A stretch of 64,000 nt of DNA from DASVTU01 sp036387415 (GCA_036387415.1 DASVTU010000039.1:496001-560000); one strand, 5' to 3'; positions 33,839 through 43,454 are shown, counted from the stretch's first letter. The notes: generated by a model not told the origin, from the letters alone. Numbers and translations: made by a program.

Positions 33839-34171
33839 ATGAAAACGACGAGTAAAAAGACAGAGACGGCAAAAGTTCATGCCTTCACGGCGGCGGAGCA
33901 GCGTGCGGCGCGAAGCGAGCGAATCAAGGTTTCCGAGGCCGTGCCGTATGGCTGGATAGCGCATTCGGAGTCGGGCGCGGAGCGTGATTATCACCTGTTT
34001 TGCGACCCCGACACGAAGCATCTGGCGTGCACCTGCGCCGATTTCGTCTATCGCGGCAACGCCGAACCGGGCTTTGAATGCAAGCATGTCTCGGCGGTCT
34101 TGAAGTTCATCGCGCGACGCTATCTGGCCTACGAATACGACCCGCGACAACAGGCCGCACGCGTCGCATGA
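33839..34171 (+). CDS. SWIM zinc-finger protein
   Basis: This 110-residue protein has a SWIM-type metal site, C-x-C ... C-x-H (LACTCADFVYRGNAEPGFECKH), after a β-rich segment AERDYHLFCDPDTKH. SWIM domains bind DNA or proteins in recombination mediators and related factors. Here it is a stand-alone domain, so a partner is needed. The ATG at 33839 is picked over an upstream TTG-type start (33722) because of the TATAAT directly before it. A small zinc-ribbon protein is 37 bases downstream. Confidence 0.82.
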   Translation: MKTTSKKTETAKVHAFTAAEQRAARSERIKVSEAVPYGWIAHSESGAERDYHLFCDPDTKHLACTCADFVYRGNAEPGFECKHVSAVLKFIARRYLAYEYDPRQQAARVA

Positions 34172-34208
34172 AGTAACTGCTGACGAATCGAAGATGAGGT
34201 TAAAAGTG

Positions 34209-34397
34209 ATGAGTAAAGATTTCAGATGCGAGACGTGTCGCAGCAAAGCGGACAGACTTCACATGCGTAATCTCGACGGCAAATGGGTCTGCGCCGGATG
34301 CATTCCCGACGCCGAAGTCAACGCCTGTCCCGGCCTGCGCGAGCGTCTCGGCCTCCAACCCAAACGCACCACCGCGCCCCGCCGCAAAGCAGCCTGA
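34209..34397 (+). CDS. Small zinc-ribbon-like protein
   Basis: This 62-residue basic protein has two CxxC pairs (RCETCRSKADRL and WVCAGCIPD) that would bind one zinc. A GAGG site lies 9 bases before the ATG at 34209; a start 15 bases earlier overlaps that site. Its family is not recognised. Its place after the SWIM zinc-finger gene suggests they work together, possibly at nucleic acids. Confidence 0.6.
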   Translation: MSKDFRCETCRSKADRLHMRNLDGKWVCAGCIPDAEVNACPGLRERLGLQPKRTTAPRRKAA

Positions 34398-34400
34398 TGC

Positions 34401-34506
34401 GATTGATTCATTGATTGATTGACTCATTGACTCATTGCTTCATTTAATCAAAGGCTCGCCCTTCATTATTTAATGAGTCAATGAGCCGATGAATCAATGC
34501 GTCAAT
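34401..34506. repeat. TTGATTCA/ACTCATTG-word palindrome
   Basis: Tandem ATTGATTC and CTCATTGA words on the left pair with AATGAGTCAATGAG on the right: 34423-34436 with 34472-34485 is a perfect 14-bp pairing, flanked by looser pairing. The rest of the gap to 34791 holds no gene. Confidence 0.8.
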
Positions 34507-34791
34507 CTTTATCATTTCGGAATTGATTAAATCTTAAATTATAAGAAAAACGGAAGCGCCGACGCGCCTCACGCGTCCGCGCGAAACGTCCCTCCTAACT
34601 GCTAACTCCAAACTGCACAGCCTTTTGCGTCGCGTATGCGGATGACGGCATAGACGTTGCCCTGTTCGCAGTGAAAGCGGCGCGAGTTTTGTGCTCCGTG
34701 TTTTTGCGTAGCGCAGCGCGCGGCAGTTTTGAGTCTCCCGCGAAGAGTTAAGCAGTTCAACACCCAAGAAAATTTCTTGGAGGGACATACG

Positions 34792-37700
34792 ATGAAACAA
34801 ATTTTACTCAAGATACAATTCTTGCTCATCGCTCTCGCCATGACGAGTGCGGCGGTGCTGGCACAGGGCGCGTCGGCGGGTTCGCTCGCCGGAACCGTGA
34901 CCGACCCGGCTGCTGCCGTGGTCGCGGGCGCAAGCGTCGTCGTCAAGAACGACGCCACCGGACAGGAGTTCGCGGCGGTAACGACCGAAAACGGAACCTT
35001 CAACGTTCCGGCGCTCGCCACCGGCACCTACACCGTCACCATCAGCGCGCAAGGCTTCAAGCAAGCGGTCGTGACGGGCGTCAAGATTGATGTCGGGCAG
35101 CCGTCGAGCATCAACGTGGCGCTCGAAGTCGGCGCGGCTTCCGAAACGATTACGATTGTCGGAACCGGAGCCGAACTACTCAACACGCAGACCGCCACCA
35201 TCGGCACAACCATCACGGGGCGTCAGATTGTTGACCAGCCGCAGGCGTCGCGCGACGCGCTCGACCTTGTGACGCTGCTGCCCGGCGTGCAGACGACCGG
35301 ACGCCCGCGTACTTCGACCGTCAACGGTCTGCCGAAAGGCGCGCTCAATATCACCATTGACGGCACAGACGTGCAGGACAATCTCATCAGTTCCAACGAC
35401 GGATTCTTCACCTTCGTACGCCCACGCATCGACTCGATTGATGAAGTGACCGTCTCGACCGCCACGCCCGGCGCGGAGAGTTCGGGCGACGGCGCGGTGC
35501 AGATTAAATTCGTCACGCGCACCGGAACCAACGACTTCACAGGCAGCGCCTACTGGTATCACCGCGAACCGACCCTCAACGCCAACTACTTCTTCAACAA
35601 TCAGACCTTGCCGCCCGACCCCGCCACGGGGCGTGCGCCGCGCAATCGAATATTGCTCAATCAGTACGGCTTCCGCGCGGGCGGCCCCATCCTCGTCCCC
35701 AAACTCTACAACGGGCGCGACAAGGCTTTCTTCTTCGTCAACTACGAAGAGTTTCGCCTGCCCGAACAACAGCTACAGCAACGCACCATCCTGAGCCCGC
35801 TCGCACAGTCGGGCGTCTTCCAGTACGTCACGTCGTCGGGCGTCCGCAGCGTCAACCTCCTCGAACTCGCGCAGGCCAACGGTCTGCCTTCGACCATCGA
35901 CCCGACCGTCGGCGGCTTGCTCGGCTCGATACGCGCTTCGACGAGCGCGGGCGGCGTCCAGCCGCTCGGCAATGCGCCCAACTTTGAAAACTTCAGTTTC
36001 GTCGGCGTCGGCGGTCAGGAACGTTACTTCACGACCGTCCGCCTCGATTACAATCTCACGTCGAAGCATCACCTCGAAAACATCTGGAACTATCAGGAGT
36101 TCGGCGGCAAGCCCGTCGATTTTCTCAACTTCACAGACCCTTCGTTTCCCGGTTTCCCGAATTCGCTCGGTCAGTCTTCGCAACGCTTCACCAACACGAC
36201 CGCGCTGCGTTCGACTCTCACTTCGACTCTCATCAACGAAATACGCTTCGGCCTGCTCGGCGGCATCTCCCTCTTTGAAGGAGCGGGTGGCGCGGCCACG
36301 CAGTTTGCGAATCAGGGTGGCTTCGACCTCAACTTGAACGCGCTCGGCATCGACGATGCTTCGGCAGTCCGTGCCTTTCCGCAGAGAGGCTTACGACTTT
36401 TCGGCAACACATCGAACCGACGCAACACGCCGAGTTTCAACCTCTCCGACAATCTGACGTGGGTGCGCGGCTCTCACACGCTCAACTTCGGCGGTTCCTA
36501 CAACCTCATTAAGTCGTTCAAGCAAGACCTCAACCAGCTTGTGCCGACCGTCAATTTCGGCATCGCCGAAGGCGACCCGGCGGAGAACGTCTTTATCGCA
36601 GACAACTTCCCCGGCGCATCCGACACCGACCTCGCCATCGCCGCGCAGCTTTATGCCACGCTCGTCGGGCGCGTCTCGGCCATTGACCGCATCGCCTTCT
36701 TGAACGATGGACAATACGGTCTGCTCGGCGAGCAAATTTCTCGTTTCCGGCAGCCGCAGTATTCTTTCTTCGTGCAGGATTCCTGGCGCGCGCGTCCCAA
36801 CCTGACGCTCAACATGGGCTTGCGTTGGGAGCCGCAACACGCCGTCACTTCCGAGAATGACAACTTCGCCAGAGTCTCTTACGCGGGTCTGTTTGGCGAG
36901 TCGGGCGAAGGCAACCTATTTCGTCCGGGCGTGCTCGAAGGCAGCCCGACGGAGTTCACGCAGTTGCGCGTCGGCGAAAAACTTTTCAAGACCGATTACA
37001 ACAACCTCGCGCCGTCCTTCGGCTTCGCTTGGAGTCCCGACTGGAAAAGCGGTCTGCTTCATCGCGTCTTCGGCGACAGCGGCCAGAGCGTCCTGCGCGG
37101 CGGTTATTCGGTCGCTTTCGTCCGGGAAGGTTTAGCCAACGTGATTTCGACCACCGAAGCCAACCCCGGCGGACTCATCACCGTCAACCGCGACACCGCC
37201 GACGGCACGCTGCCCATCGGCACGCTTTTCCGCAACCGCGACGAACTCGCGCCGCCGAGTTTTAGCGCCACTCCGAACTATCCGTTCCGTGGCGAACTGC
37301 TCGACGCCGCTTTCGGTTTCGACCCGAAACTCGACACCGGACTCGTCCATTCTTTCACGCTCGGCTTCCAACGCGAGATTTTCAAGAACACCGTCGTTGA
37401 GGCGCGCTACGTCGGCACGCGCAGTCGCGGTATGTGGCGACGTTTTAGCCTGAACGAAATCAACGTCGTCGAAAATGGTTTCCTCGACGAGTTTCGGCAA
37501 GCGCAAGCCAACCTCGCGGCCAACATGGCCGCGGGACGCGGCAACACGTTCGCCTATTTCGGCCCCGGCTCAGGCACCGCGCCTCTGCCGAACATTCTCG
37601 CCTTCGTCAGCGGCATTCCCACCGCGCAGGCGGGCGACGCGTCGCTCTACACGTCGAGCCAATTCACCAACGCCGCGCGTCTCGCCGCGCTCTCGCCCAA

Positions 37701-38712
37701 CAACGCGAACCCCATCGGTCTCGCCAACACGCTCAACACGACGTTCCTGCCAAACGCTGTCGCTGCCGGATTGCCGCAAAACTTCTTCGTCGTCAATCCC
37801 GGCAAACTCGGCGGCGCATCGTTGACCGCTAACGACACGAACACTTGGTACGACGCGCTGCAACTTGAGTTTCGCCGTCGTTTCTCCAACGGTCTCTTAG
37901 TGCAGGCCAACTATACTTTCTCGAAGTCGCTGACCAACTTCTTCGCTTCGAGTCAAACTTCATTCAGCCAACCTCTCACGCTGCGCGCCGAAAACGAGCA
38001 GCTTGAGCGATTCCGCGCACCGCAAGACCTACGCCATTCCTTCAAGGTCAACTTTATCGCCGAATTGCCTTTCGGCAGCGGCAAGAGATTCCTCGAAGGC
38101 TCCAACGGTCTGGTTGACCGTCTGGTCGGCGGTTGGGCTGTGCACGGCACGGGTCGAATTCAGAGCGGCAGGCCGTTTCAGTTTGGCAACGTCCAACTCG
38201 TCGGCATGACGGCGAAAGAACTGCAAGAGTCGATTAACATTCGCAAGCACGCGGACGGCACCGTCACCTACTTGCCCGACGACATCATCCTCAACACGCG
38301 TCGTGCCTTCAACGTCTCGGCGACGAGCGCCACAGGCTTCGGTGCACTCGGCGTGCCTTCGGGTCGCTACATCGCACCCGCCAACAGCAACGGATGCATT
38401 CAGGCATTCCCGGGCCAGTGTGGTTTCTCCAACCTCGTTCTTGAAGGGCCGCGCTTCGTGCGTTTCGACTTGAGCCTCGTCAAGAAGGTACGGATTCGTG
38501 AGAACACGAATCTCGAACTTCGCAGCGAATTCCTTAACGCCTTCAACAACATCAACTTCCTCATCGGCGGAACCGCGGCCGCCGACGTTGCCGCCATCGG
38601 CAACTTCGGACAGGGAACCTTTGGCCGCGTAACCTCCGCCTATCAGGACATTTCAACTACCAACGACCCCGGCGGTCGTCTGGTCAACTTCGTCCTCCGG
38701 CTCAACTTCTAA
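34792..38712 (+). CDS. TonB-dependent receptor, Oar type, copy 1
   Basis: The 1306-residue outer-membrane protein has a signal peptide (KIQFLLIALAMTSAAVLA). A carboxypeptidase-regulatory domain at about 28-110 (GSLAGTVTDPAAAVVAGASVVV) and a plug domain (SRDALDLVTLLPGVQTTGRPRTSTVNGLPKGALNITIDGTDV) follow. The β-barrel ends in aromatic-rich LVNFVLRLNF, typical of BAM recognition. Oar-like receptors import large substrates using TonB energy. The ATG follows GGAGGGA. The ligand is not predictable; no SusD-like partner is next to it. A strong terminator follows at 38738-38768. Confidence 0.92.
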   Translation: MKQILLKIQFLLIALAMTSAAVLAQGASAGSLAGTVTDPAAAVVAGASVVVKNDATGQEFAAVTTENGTFNVPALATGTYTVTISAQGFKQAVVTGVKIDVGQPSSINVALEVGAASETITIVGTGAELLNTQTATIGTTITGRQIVDQPQASRDALDLVTLLPGVQTTGRPRTSTVNGLPKGALNITIDGTDVQDNLISSNDGFFTFVRPRIDSIDEVTVSTATPGAESSGDGAVQIKFVTRTGTNDFTGSAYWYHREPTLNANYFFNNQTLPPDPATGRAPRNRILLNQYGFRAGGPILVPKLYNGRDKAFFFVNYEEFRLPEQQLQQRTILSPLAQSGVFQYVTSSGVRSVNLLELAQANGLPSTIDPTVGGLLGSIRASTSAGGVQPLGNAPNFENFSFVGVGGQERYFTTVRLDYNLTSKHHLENIWNYQEFGGKPVDFLNFTDPSFPGFPNSLGQSSQRFTNTTALRSTLTSTLINEIRFGLLGGISLFEGAGGAATQFANQGGFDLNLNALGIDDASAVRAFPQRGLRLFGNTSNRRNTPSFNLSDNLTWVRGSHTLNFGGSYNLIKSFKQDLNQLVPTVNFGIAEGDPAENVFIADNFPGASDTDLAIAAQLYATLVGRVSAIDRIAFLNDGQYGLLGEQISRFRQPQYSFFVQDSWRARPNLTLNMGLRWEPQHAVTSENDNFARVSYAGLFGESGEGNLFRPGVLEGSPTEFTQLRVGEKLFKTDYNNLAPSFGFAWSPDWKSGLLHRVFGDSGQSVLRGGYSVAFVREGLANVISTTEANPGGLITVNRDTADGTLPIGTLFRNRDELAPPSFSATPNYPFRGELLDAAFGFDPKLDTGLVHSFTLGFQREIFKNTVVEARYVGTRSRGMWRRFSLNEINVVENGFLDEFRQAQANLAANMAAGRGNTFAYFGPGSGTAPLPNILAFVSGIPTAQAGDASLYTSSQFTNAARLAALSPNNANPIGLANTLNTTFLPNAVAAGLPQNFFVVNPGKLGGASLTANDTNTWYDALQLEFRRRFSNGLLVQANYTFSKSLTNFFASSQTSFSQPLTLRAENEQLERFRAPQDLRHSFKVNFIAELPFGSGKRFLEGSNGLVDRLVGGWAVHGTGRIQSGRPFQFGNVQLVGMTAKELQESINIRKHADGTVTYLPDDIILNTRRAFNVSATSATGFGALGVPSGRYIAPANSNGCIQAFPGQCGFSNLVLEGPRFVRFDLSLVKKVRIRENTNLELRSEFLNAFNNINFLIGGTAAADVAAIGNFGQGTFGRVTSAYQDISTTNDPGGRLVNFVLRLNF

Positions 38713-38737
38713 CTTCTCATTCTCACCATTCCCTTCA

Positions 38738-38768
38738 GGAAGGAGAACGCACCTCGCGTTCTCCTTCC
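38738..38768 (+). terminator. Rho-independent terminator after TonB receptor
   Basis: A perfect 13-bp stem (38738-38750 with 38756-38768) encloses a 5-base loop, then ACTTCTTTTG. It lies 26 bases past the stop codon of the TonB receptor at 34792-38712. Confidence 0.9.
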
Positions 38769-38930
38769 ACTTCTTTTGTCTCTGCCACAAGCCTCGCAAA
38801 CACCATCGACGTTTCAGCCTGCCAACAGCATCACGCGTCTTGATTATGTGGCTTTTCCGTCGGAGTTTTGGTAAGTTCTGGCGCTTTGAAATTCCACTTC
38901 AAAAATCGAAAAGAACAGGAGAAACATCCA

Positions 38931-39422
38931 GTGTCGCAACGCATCAAACTGCTTACCGCAACCCTCTTGGCTTTCGTCTCAATCGGCATGCTGGCGAGCC
39001 ATGCACAGACGCCGCAAGGTTCAAGCGCCGACGATGCCGCCATCCGAAAAATCGTCCAACAACTGCAAGACGGCTGGAACATACATAGCGGCACGGCGTT
39101 CGCCGCGCCCTTCGCCAGCGATGCCGATTACGTCGTGGTTAACGGCATGTATCTCAAAGGGCGTGAAGCAATCGAGAAAGGGCACACAGGCATCTTCACC
39201 ACCGTCTACAAGGACAGCCGCAACGCCGCGACCATCAAGAGCCTCCGCTTCCTTCGTCCTGATGTCGCGGTGGTTCACGTCGAATGGAATCTGGAATTCA
39301 AAATGGGCGGTGAGACGAAGAAGGGTCACGCGATGAATACGATGGTGATGACCAGAGAGGACGGCAAATGGAGCATCGCCGCTTTTCATAACACACCGAT
39401 TGAGCCGCCCAGAGGTCGCTAG
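38931..39422 (+). CDS. Secreted DUF4440/SgcJ-like NTF2-fold protein
   Basis: The GTG at 38931 with AGGAGA upstream begins a signal peptide (LLTATLLAFVSIGMLASHA), a better start than the upstream in-frame ATG. The 163-residue protein has the NTF2-like block IRKIVQQLQDGWNIHSGTAFAAPFASDADYVVVNGMYLKGR, then HTMVMTREDGKWSIAAFHNTP at the end. DUF4440/SgcJ proteins form a cone-shaped pocket with diverse roles. No catalytic set is clear. It lies downstream of the TonB receptor terminator. Confidence 0.82.
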   Translation: MSQRIKLLTATLLAFVSIGMLASHAQTPQGSSADDAAIRKIVQQLQDGWNIHSGTAFAAPFASDADYVVVNGMYLKGREAIEKGHTGIFTTVYKDSRNAATIKSLRFLRPDVAVVHVEWNLEFKMGGETKKGHAMNTMVMTREDGKWSIAAFHNTPIEPPRGR

Positions 39423-39457
39423 GCGCATGCGACACACGGCATCTGTGTATCGCGGGT

Positions 39458-40819
39458 TTATGCGAGCGATGCGTCGCGGTCGTCCGAGCGTGCGTCGTCT
39501 CTGAGTCGGGTGATGGCTTTCATGAGACCGACGCTCTGTTCCCATGTCAGATGGTCGGCGTCGAAGGCGAAACAGGCGAGACCATTGAGATGTGCGGGCA
39601 GCGGAAGCGGCGCGTTCCAGACGAGCAGGACGCGGCGTTTGTAGAGGACGAAGGCCGCGCCGATGGCGACGAGAAGATTTTGGTCGAGTATCCATTCGCC
39701 CGTCGCGGACGGGCGGCCATCGTCCGTCGTCACGACGAAGAGCGCGGCGTTTGAGCGGTGCATCGCTTGAAAGACCTCTTGGCCGACGGGCACGTCGTCC
39801 GTCTCAAGTCTTCGGGCGATGTTGCTTTCGAGTCCGGCGAGTTCGAGCGCGGCGAGAATCTGAGCGACGATGGGCGCATCCGTCCGCGTGGAAATAAAGA
39901 GACGCAATCGTTCCGCAGCGACGGCGACGGCAGTGGTGTTGGTGGCGACGGTTGTCGGCGTTGGCGCGTCGAAGTCTGATGCATGGACGGCTGTTTGATT
40001 GACGTTTGAGGCGTTGATGTCGGTTGATGTGTTGGACACCGCGACAGCCTCCCTTCCTCCGGCGTGAGCCACGACCATCTTGTGCGACGATGCATGCTGG
40101 GGCGTTTGTTGTCGGTCTTCGACGTAGCGTGTTAGTTCGTCGCGCTCGATGCGTAGGCGCGCGGGTTGTCCGCGTTTTCCAATCGTCATCGTCCCCAACT
40201 CCGCCGCCTGACAGAGATGAAAAAAACAGACGACGGTGGCTTCCGCCGTCCGCTCGTCGCTTCGTCCGAGCACTTCGCCGTGATGCTCGCGCCAGTAGGC
40301 CGCGACATCGACGAAGGTCACAAGGTCTTCGTCGCGTTCGTGCATCCAGCGCAGCGCGTCGCGGTAGGGCGCGATTGACACGAGCACACCGCGATAGGCT
40401 TCTGCTTCGGGTTCGAGCTTGCGCGCGAAGTCCCATCCGAGCGCGCTCAACTTGAGACGGTCGCCGTTCGGGCGCTCGACGATTCCCCAAAACTCGTAGG
40501 CGGCGATTTTGCGCGGCTCGAACAGGCGGCGACGCGCATCGTCCATCGCTTCCACTATGGAGACGCCCGACGGCTTCCTTTTCAAATACTGCACAACCTC
40601 GCGCACGTCGCCCGCCGTCGCCAGAATCGGCAACGACGACGCCTCCGCTTCCTCCCACTCCTTCGTCGATGGATGCGCGAGCAGACGGAGCGCGTTCTGC
40701 CGTTCTGTTTCCCGCGCATCGTCCGCTTCGCGCGCACGATGCGCGTCCGCGAGGCTACGGTTCCTCAGAGTGAAGTAGTCATTGTTTCTCTCCCGTGTGG
40801 GTGCTAACTGACGCGGCAT
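39458..40819 (-). CDS. Winged-helix protein with C-terminal TIR-like nucleotide-binding domain
   Basis: The 453-residue protein has a winged-helix-like part at residues about 60-135 (GVSIVEAMDDARRRLFEPRKIAAYEFWGIVERPNGDRLKLSALG). A helical segment, an Asn/Thr-rich linker (about 250-300) and a TIR-like domain at about 303-440 follow. The last has RLFISTRTDAPIVAQILAALELAGLES, ALFVVTTDDGRPSATGE and VAIGAAFVLYKRRVLLVWN, matching the family called TIR-like or CAP12/Pycsar effector. The Glu of the usual FELG block is replaced (VAIG), so NAD cleavage is uncertain. No signal peptide is present. AGGGAA precedes the ATG. A defence or signalling role is inferred. Confidence 0.7.
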   Translation of the reverse strand: MPRQLAPTRERNNDYFTLRNRSLADAHRAREADDARETERQNALRLLAHPSTKEWEEAEASSLPILATAGDVREVVQYLKRKPSGVSIVEAMDDARRRLFEPRKIAAYEFWGIVERPNGDRLKLSALGWDFARKLEPEAEAYRGVLVSIAPYRDALRWMHERDEDLVTFVDVAAYWREHHGEVLGRSDERTAEATVVCFFHLCQAAELGTMTIGKRGQPARLRIERDELTRYVEDRQQTPQHASSHKMVVAHAGGREAVAVSNTSTDINASNVNQTAVHASDFDAPTPTTVATNTTAVAVAAERLRLFISTRTDAPIVAQILAALELAGLESNIARRLETDDVPVGQEVFQAMHRSNAALFVVTTDDGRPSATGEWILDQNLLVAIGAAFVLYKRRVLLVWNAPLPLPAHLNGLACFAFDADHLTWEQSVGLMKAITRLRDDARSDDRDASLA

Positions 40820-40847
40820 CGCGATTCCCTTCCACTAACCGAGGCGT

Positions 40848-41240
40848 TTATCCGAGGCCACGCGGAGAATCAAACTGCATGTCGAGCAGGTTGATAACGG
40901 GCATGTCGGGGATGATTCCGTAACGCTTAATCTTGGCGTTGAGCGTCGTCACTTTGATATTGAGAAGACGTGCGGCGCGTCGCTGATGGCCGTTAGTGCG
41001 GACGAGCGCCCAACGGATTAAGTCGCATTCAAATCGGCGCACTTCGGCGGAGAGACAGATGTTGCCTTTGTCGTTGTGCTCCGCCTGTCGAGTATCTTCG
41101 AGCGCCTCTACTTCCTTCAACAAGGTTAACGCCAATTCCTTGAGAGCTTCGATTTTGATGGGCGAATTGGCCTGCACCTGCGCGGCGTCGGGCTTTTCGC
41201 CATCCATCACAAAAGGGTTCGTATCCTCTAAGATTTCCAT
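40848..41240 (-). CDS. Small Fis-type DNA-binding regulator
   Basis: The 130-residue protein has a helical N-terminus (ALKELALTLLKEVEALEDTRQ). Its C-terminal Fis-type helix-turn-helix is CDLIRWALVRTNGHQRRAARLLNIKVTTLNAKIKRYGI. No AAA+ domain is present, so it resembles stand-alone Fis proteins that bend DNA. It begins 12 bases after the HELGH protein gene and is followed by the TIR-like gene 28 bases on, so these three probably form one operon. GGAGAG precedes the ATG. Confidence 0.8.
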   Translation of the reverse strand: MEILEDTNPFVMDGEKPDAAQVQANSPIKIEALKELALTLLKEVEALEDTRQAEHNDKGNICLSAEVRRFECDLIRWALVRTNGHQRRAARLLNIKVTTLNAKIKRYGIIPDMPVINLLDMQFDSPRGLG

Positions 41241-41252
41241 AAACTTTCTCTC

Positions 41253-41966
41253 CTAACCATTTATTTTGAGAAGCTGTTTGATACAACGGCTTTCGACCAT
41301 GAGAGAGTTTCTCGCGCTCTGTTCGCGGCTCTCGCCGTCGTTCGGCAAGAGCCATTCGCCGTCGGCACCCATCACTAGATGTCCGAGTTCGTGCAGCAGT
41401 ATCAAGACTCGCGCGCGTCGCGTGTGTGCCGGAAAACTTCCGATGCTCAGCAGCCTTGTGCTCCGGTGATGAGCGAAATTGTAGAAGGGGCCGCGACTGT
41501 TGACCGCCGCTTCGTCGAAGATGCGATAGGAAGCTCCCGTCAACATGTTGTGCATTTTCGTGTAACGGCCTGACATCTTGATGGCGATGAAATCGTTGTC
41601 GAACGTCTTTCGTCGCAGTTGTGCGGTCAGCCTGTTGAGCGTCTCAATCGCCTGCGGCGAACCACCGAAGAAACGGCTGCAAGAATTGTCTTCCTTCAAA
41701 ATTTCGTAGGCATCCATGTACGGTTCGGCGGGCGCGTGGTTGCTGGAAGTCAATAGGAGCGGAGTCGGCAGGGCGACCGGCGCGTTCACTATCTCCACGG
41801 CATCGCGCCGCTCTACGTTCGACGCCTCGCCGCTTTCGTCGAACAACCGCCTAACGTCTACTGCTGCGGTGGTGGCGACGCCTGAAGCCAACGCGGGCTG
41901 CACTGTTATCGACATCTGTGCGAGCAGTCCCAAACCGAGCGCGAGAAAAAAATGTGCACGTCGCAT
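41253..41966 (-). CDS. Secreted HELGH metallopeptidase-like protein
   Basis: The 237-residue protein has a signal peptide (FFLALGLGLLAQMSITVQPALA). A gluzincin-type zinc motif HELGH is in VLILLHELGHLVMGADGEW near residue 190. The third zinc ligand may be a C-terminal Glu (REQSARNSLMVESR), though this is not certain. The rest does not match a family I recognise. A strong AGGAGG precedes the ATG. As first gene of a probable three-gene unit with a Fis-type and a TIR-like protein, its role with them is unclear. Confidence 0.7.
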   Translation of the reverse strand: MRRAHFFLALGLGLLAQMSITVQPALASGVATTAAVDVRRLFDESGEASNVERRDAVEIVNAPVALPTPLLLTSSNHAPAEPYMDAYEILKEDNSCSRFFGGSPQAIETLNRLTAQLRRKTFDNDFIAIKMSGRYTKMHNMLTGASYRIFDEAAVNSRGPFYNFAHHRSTRLLSIGSFPAHTRRARVLILLHELGHLVMGADGEWLLPNDGESREQSARNSLMVESRCIKQLLKING

Positions 41967-42358
41967 CTCTTAACCTCCTGAGATTGCCGTCTACAATTTT
42001 TCCCCTCCATGCTGTCAAACTCCCATCGGTGTGTCAGGTTCGTTGCTTCAACAGTGAGACGCTCTGGCTCCTGATAGTGGACGAAGCAGTAAACCTCACG
42101 AAACTCTCGCGGCATGACGCCATCAATGTCACTTGACGACATCGCTTGCCTGAAGAAGTGTCGAGTCGGAGTGGTTTTGAATCCAACTCGATGGAAACAA
42201 CTGCGTGGATTTTAGAAGCGCGTGGTGAGAGTCGAAAGAGATTTGTGATAAGGGGGTCGCCGATTGTGACGAGCGGGATTCGAGCGAGGTTTTGCCGAAG
42301 CGAGCATCACAACTTCTTTACAACTCGCCCAATCGTTGCCGAATCTCGACGCAGCATC

Positions 42359-42439
42359 AAGACGAAACGCAGATGAACACGGAGAGAAACGGATGAGAAA
42401 ATCGACTCATCCGTGTTCATCCCTATTCATCTGCGTCTT
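42359..42439. repeat. CAGATGAA/CGGATGAG-word palindrome after LytTR gene
   Basis: CGCAGATGAACACGG on the left pairs with CCGTGTTCATC ... TTCATCTGCG on the right, and a central CGGATGAG pairs perfectly with CTCATCCG. It lies about 60 bases past the stop of the response regulator and may serve as its terminator. The rest of 41967-42497 has no gene. Confidence 0.75.
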
Positions 42440-42497
42440 GTCGCTCGTCGCTTCCGGCGTCGGAAGCGACGAGGCATGTCCTATGCGTTGGTTCCTT

Positions 42498-43280
42498 CTA
42501 CAGACTATCGCCGAGGGCGACTTGCAAGTTTTCCCGATAGTTGCGGCTGGCGGTTAGTCGCGTGCCGTTGCGGAGGATGACGTAGTAGTCGCCGTGCGTC
42601 CAGGGTTGTAGTTCCTGTATGCGTTTGATGTTGACGATGGTGGAACGATGGATGCGGACAAACTTTCGCGGGTCGAGCCGCGCCTCAAGACCGCTGATGG
42701 TATCGCGCAAGAGATGCGACTTGGCCTGCGTGTGGATGCTGACGTAGTTGCCTTCGGCTTCAATCCAATCAACCTCCTCGGTTTCGAGGAAGAAGACGCG
42801 GCCTCCGGTTTTGACGACGAGGCGTTCGAGATATTTCGTCGGCTCTCCTTTAATCTCTTCGAGCAGGGCGAGGATGCGGTGGTCGAGCGTGCCGTTGCGC
42901 TCGCGGCGTATCTGTTCTTTGGCTCGTTGGAGCGCGGCTCCCAGACGTTCGCGGTCGAAGGGTTTCAAGAGATAGTCGAAAGCATGGACTTCAAAGGCGC
43001 GGACGGCATAGTGGTCGTAAGCCGTGACGAAGATGACGAGCGGAATGTCGTGCGGGTCGAGAGCTTCGAGCACGGCGAAGCCGTTCGTCTCAGGCATCTG
43101 CACGTCCAAGAGCAAGAGGTCGGGCGACTCCTTACGAATAGCGGCGAGCGCATCGTCGCCGTTGGCGCATTCGGCGACAATCTCAATCTCGGCGTCGTCT
43201 CGCGCCATCTCACGAATCTTTTCGCGCGCGAGTGGTTCATCATCGACGACCATGACACGTATTCGGGTCGCGTCCGCCAT
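42498..43280 (-). CDS. LytTR-family response regulator
   Basis: The 260-residue protein starts at the ATG at 43280 (GGGGAAG upstream). A CheY-like receiver (residues 8-122) has acidic DD at 13-14 and the phosphoacceptor Asp59 in LLLDVQMP. The C-terminal LytTR DNA-binding domain (about 155-258) has RVFFLETEEVDWIEAEGNYVSIHT and FVRIHRSTIVNIKRIQELQPW. It forms a two-component system with the sensor kinase 174 bases upstream. LytTR proteins bind direct repeats near target promoters; targets here are unknown. Confidence 0.93.
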   Translation of the reverse strand: MADATRIRVMVVDDEPLAREKIREMARDDAEIEIVAECANGDDALAAIRKESPDLLLLDVQMPETNGFAVLEALDPHDIPLVIFVTAYDHYAVRAFEVHAFDYLLKPFDRERLGAALQRAKEQIRRERNGTLDHRILALLEEIKGEPTKYLERLVVKTGGRVFFLETEEVDWIEAEGNYVSIHTQAKSHLLRDTISGLEARLDPRKFVRIHRSTIVNIKRIQELQPWTHGDYYVILRNGTRLTASRNYRENLQVALGDSL

Positions 43281-43454
43281 TGCTTGCTTCCCCTTCCCGC
43301 TTTGAATAAAACCCACGACGGCAGGCATTATTCGACCAACACACGTTTTCTCTTTATTAACACCGCACGCAGTTGTTTCGTGGCAGGAAGATTCAAGACA
43401 CACAGGCTGCCGCAAGCGAGGTTCCACTGCGCGTCCAGAGAGAGCGATGGGATG

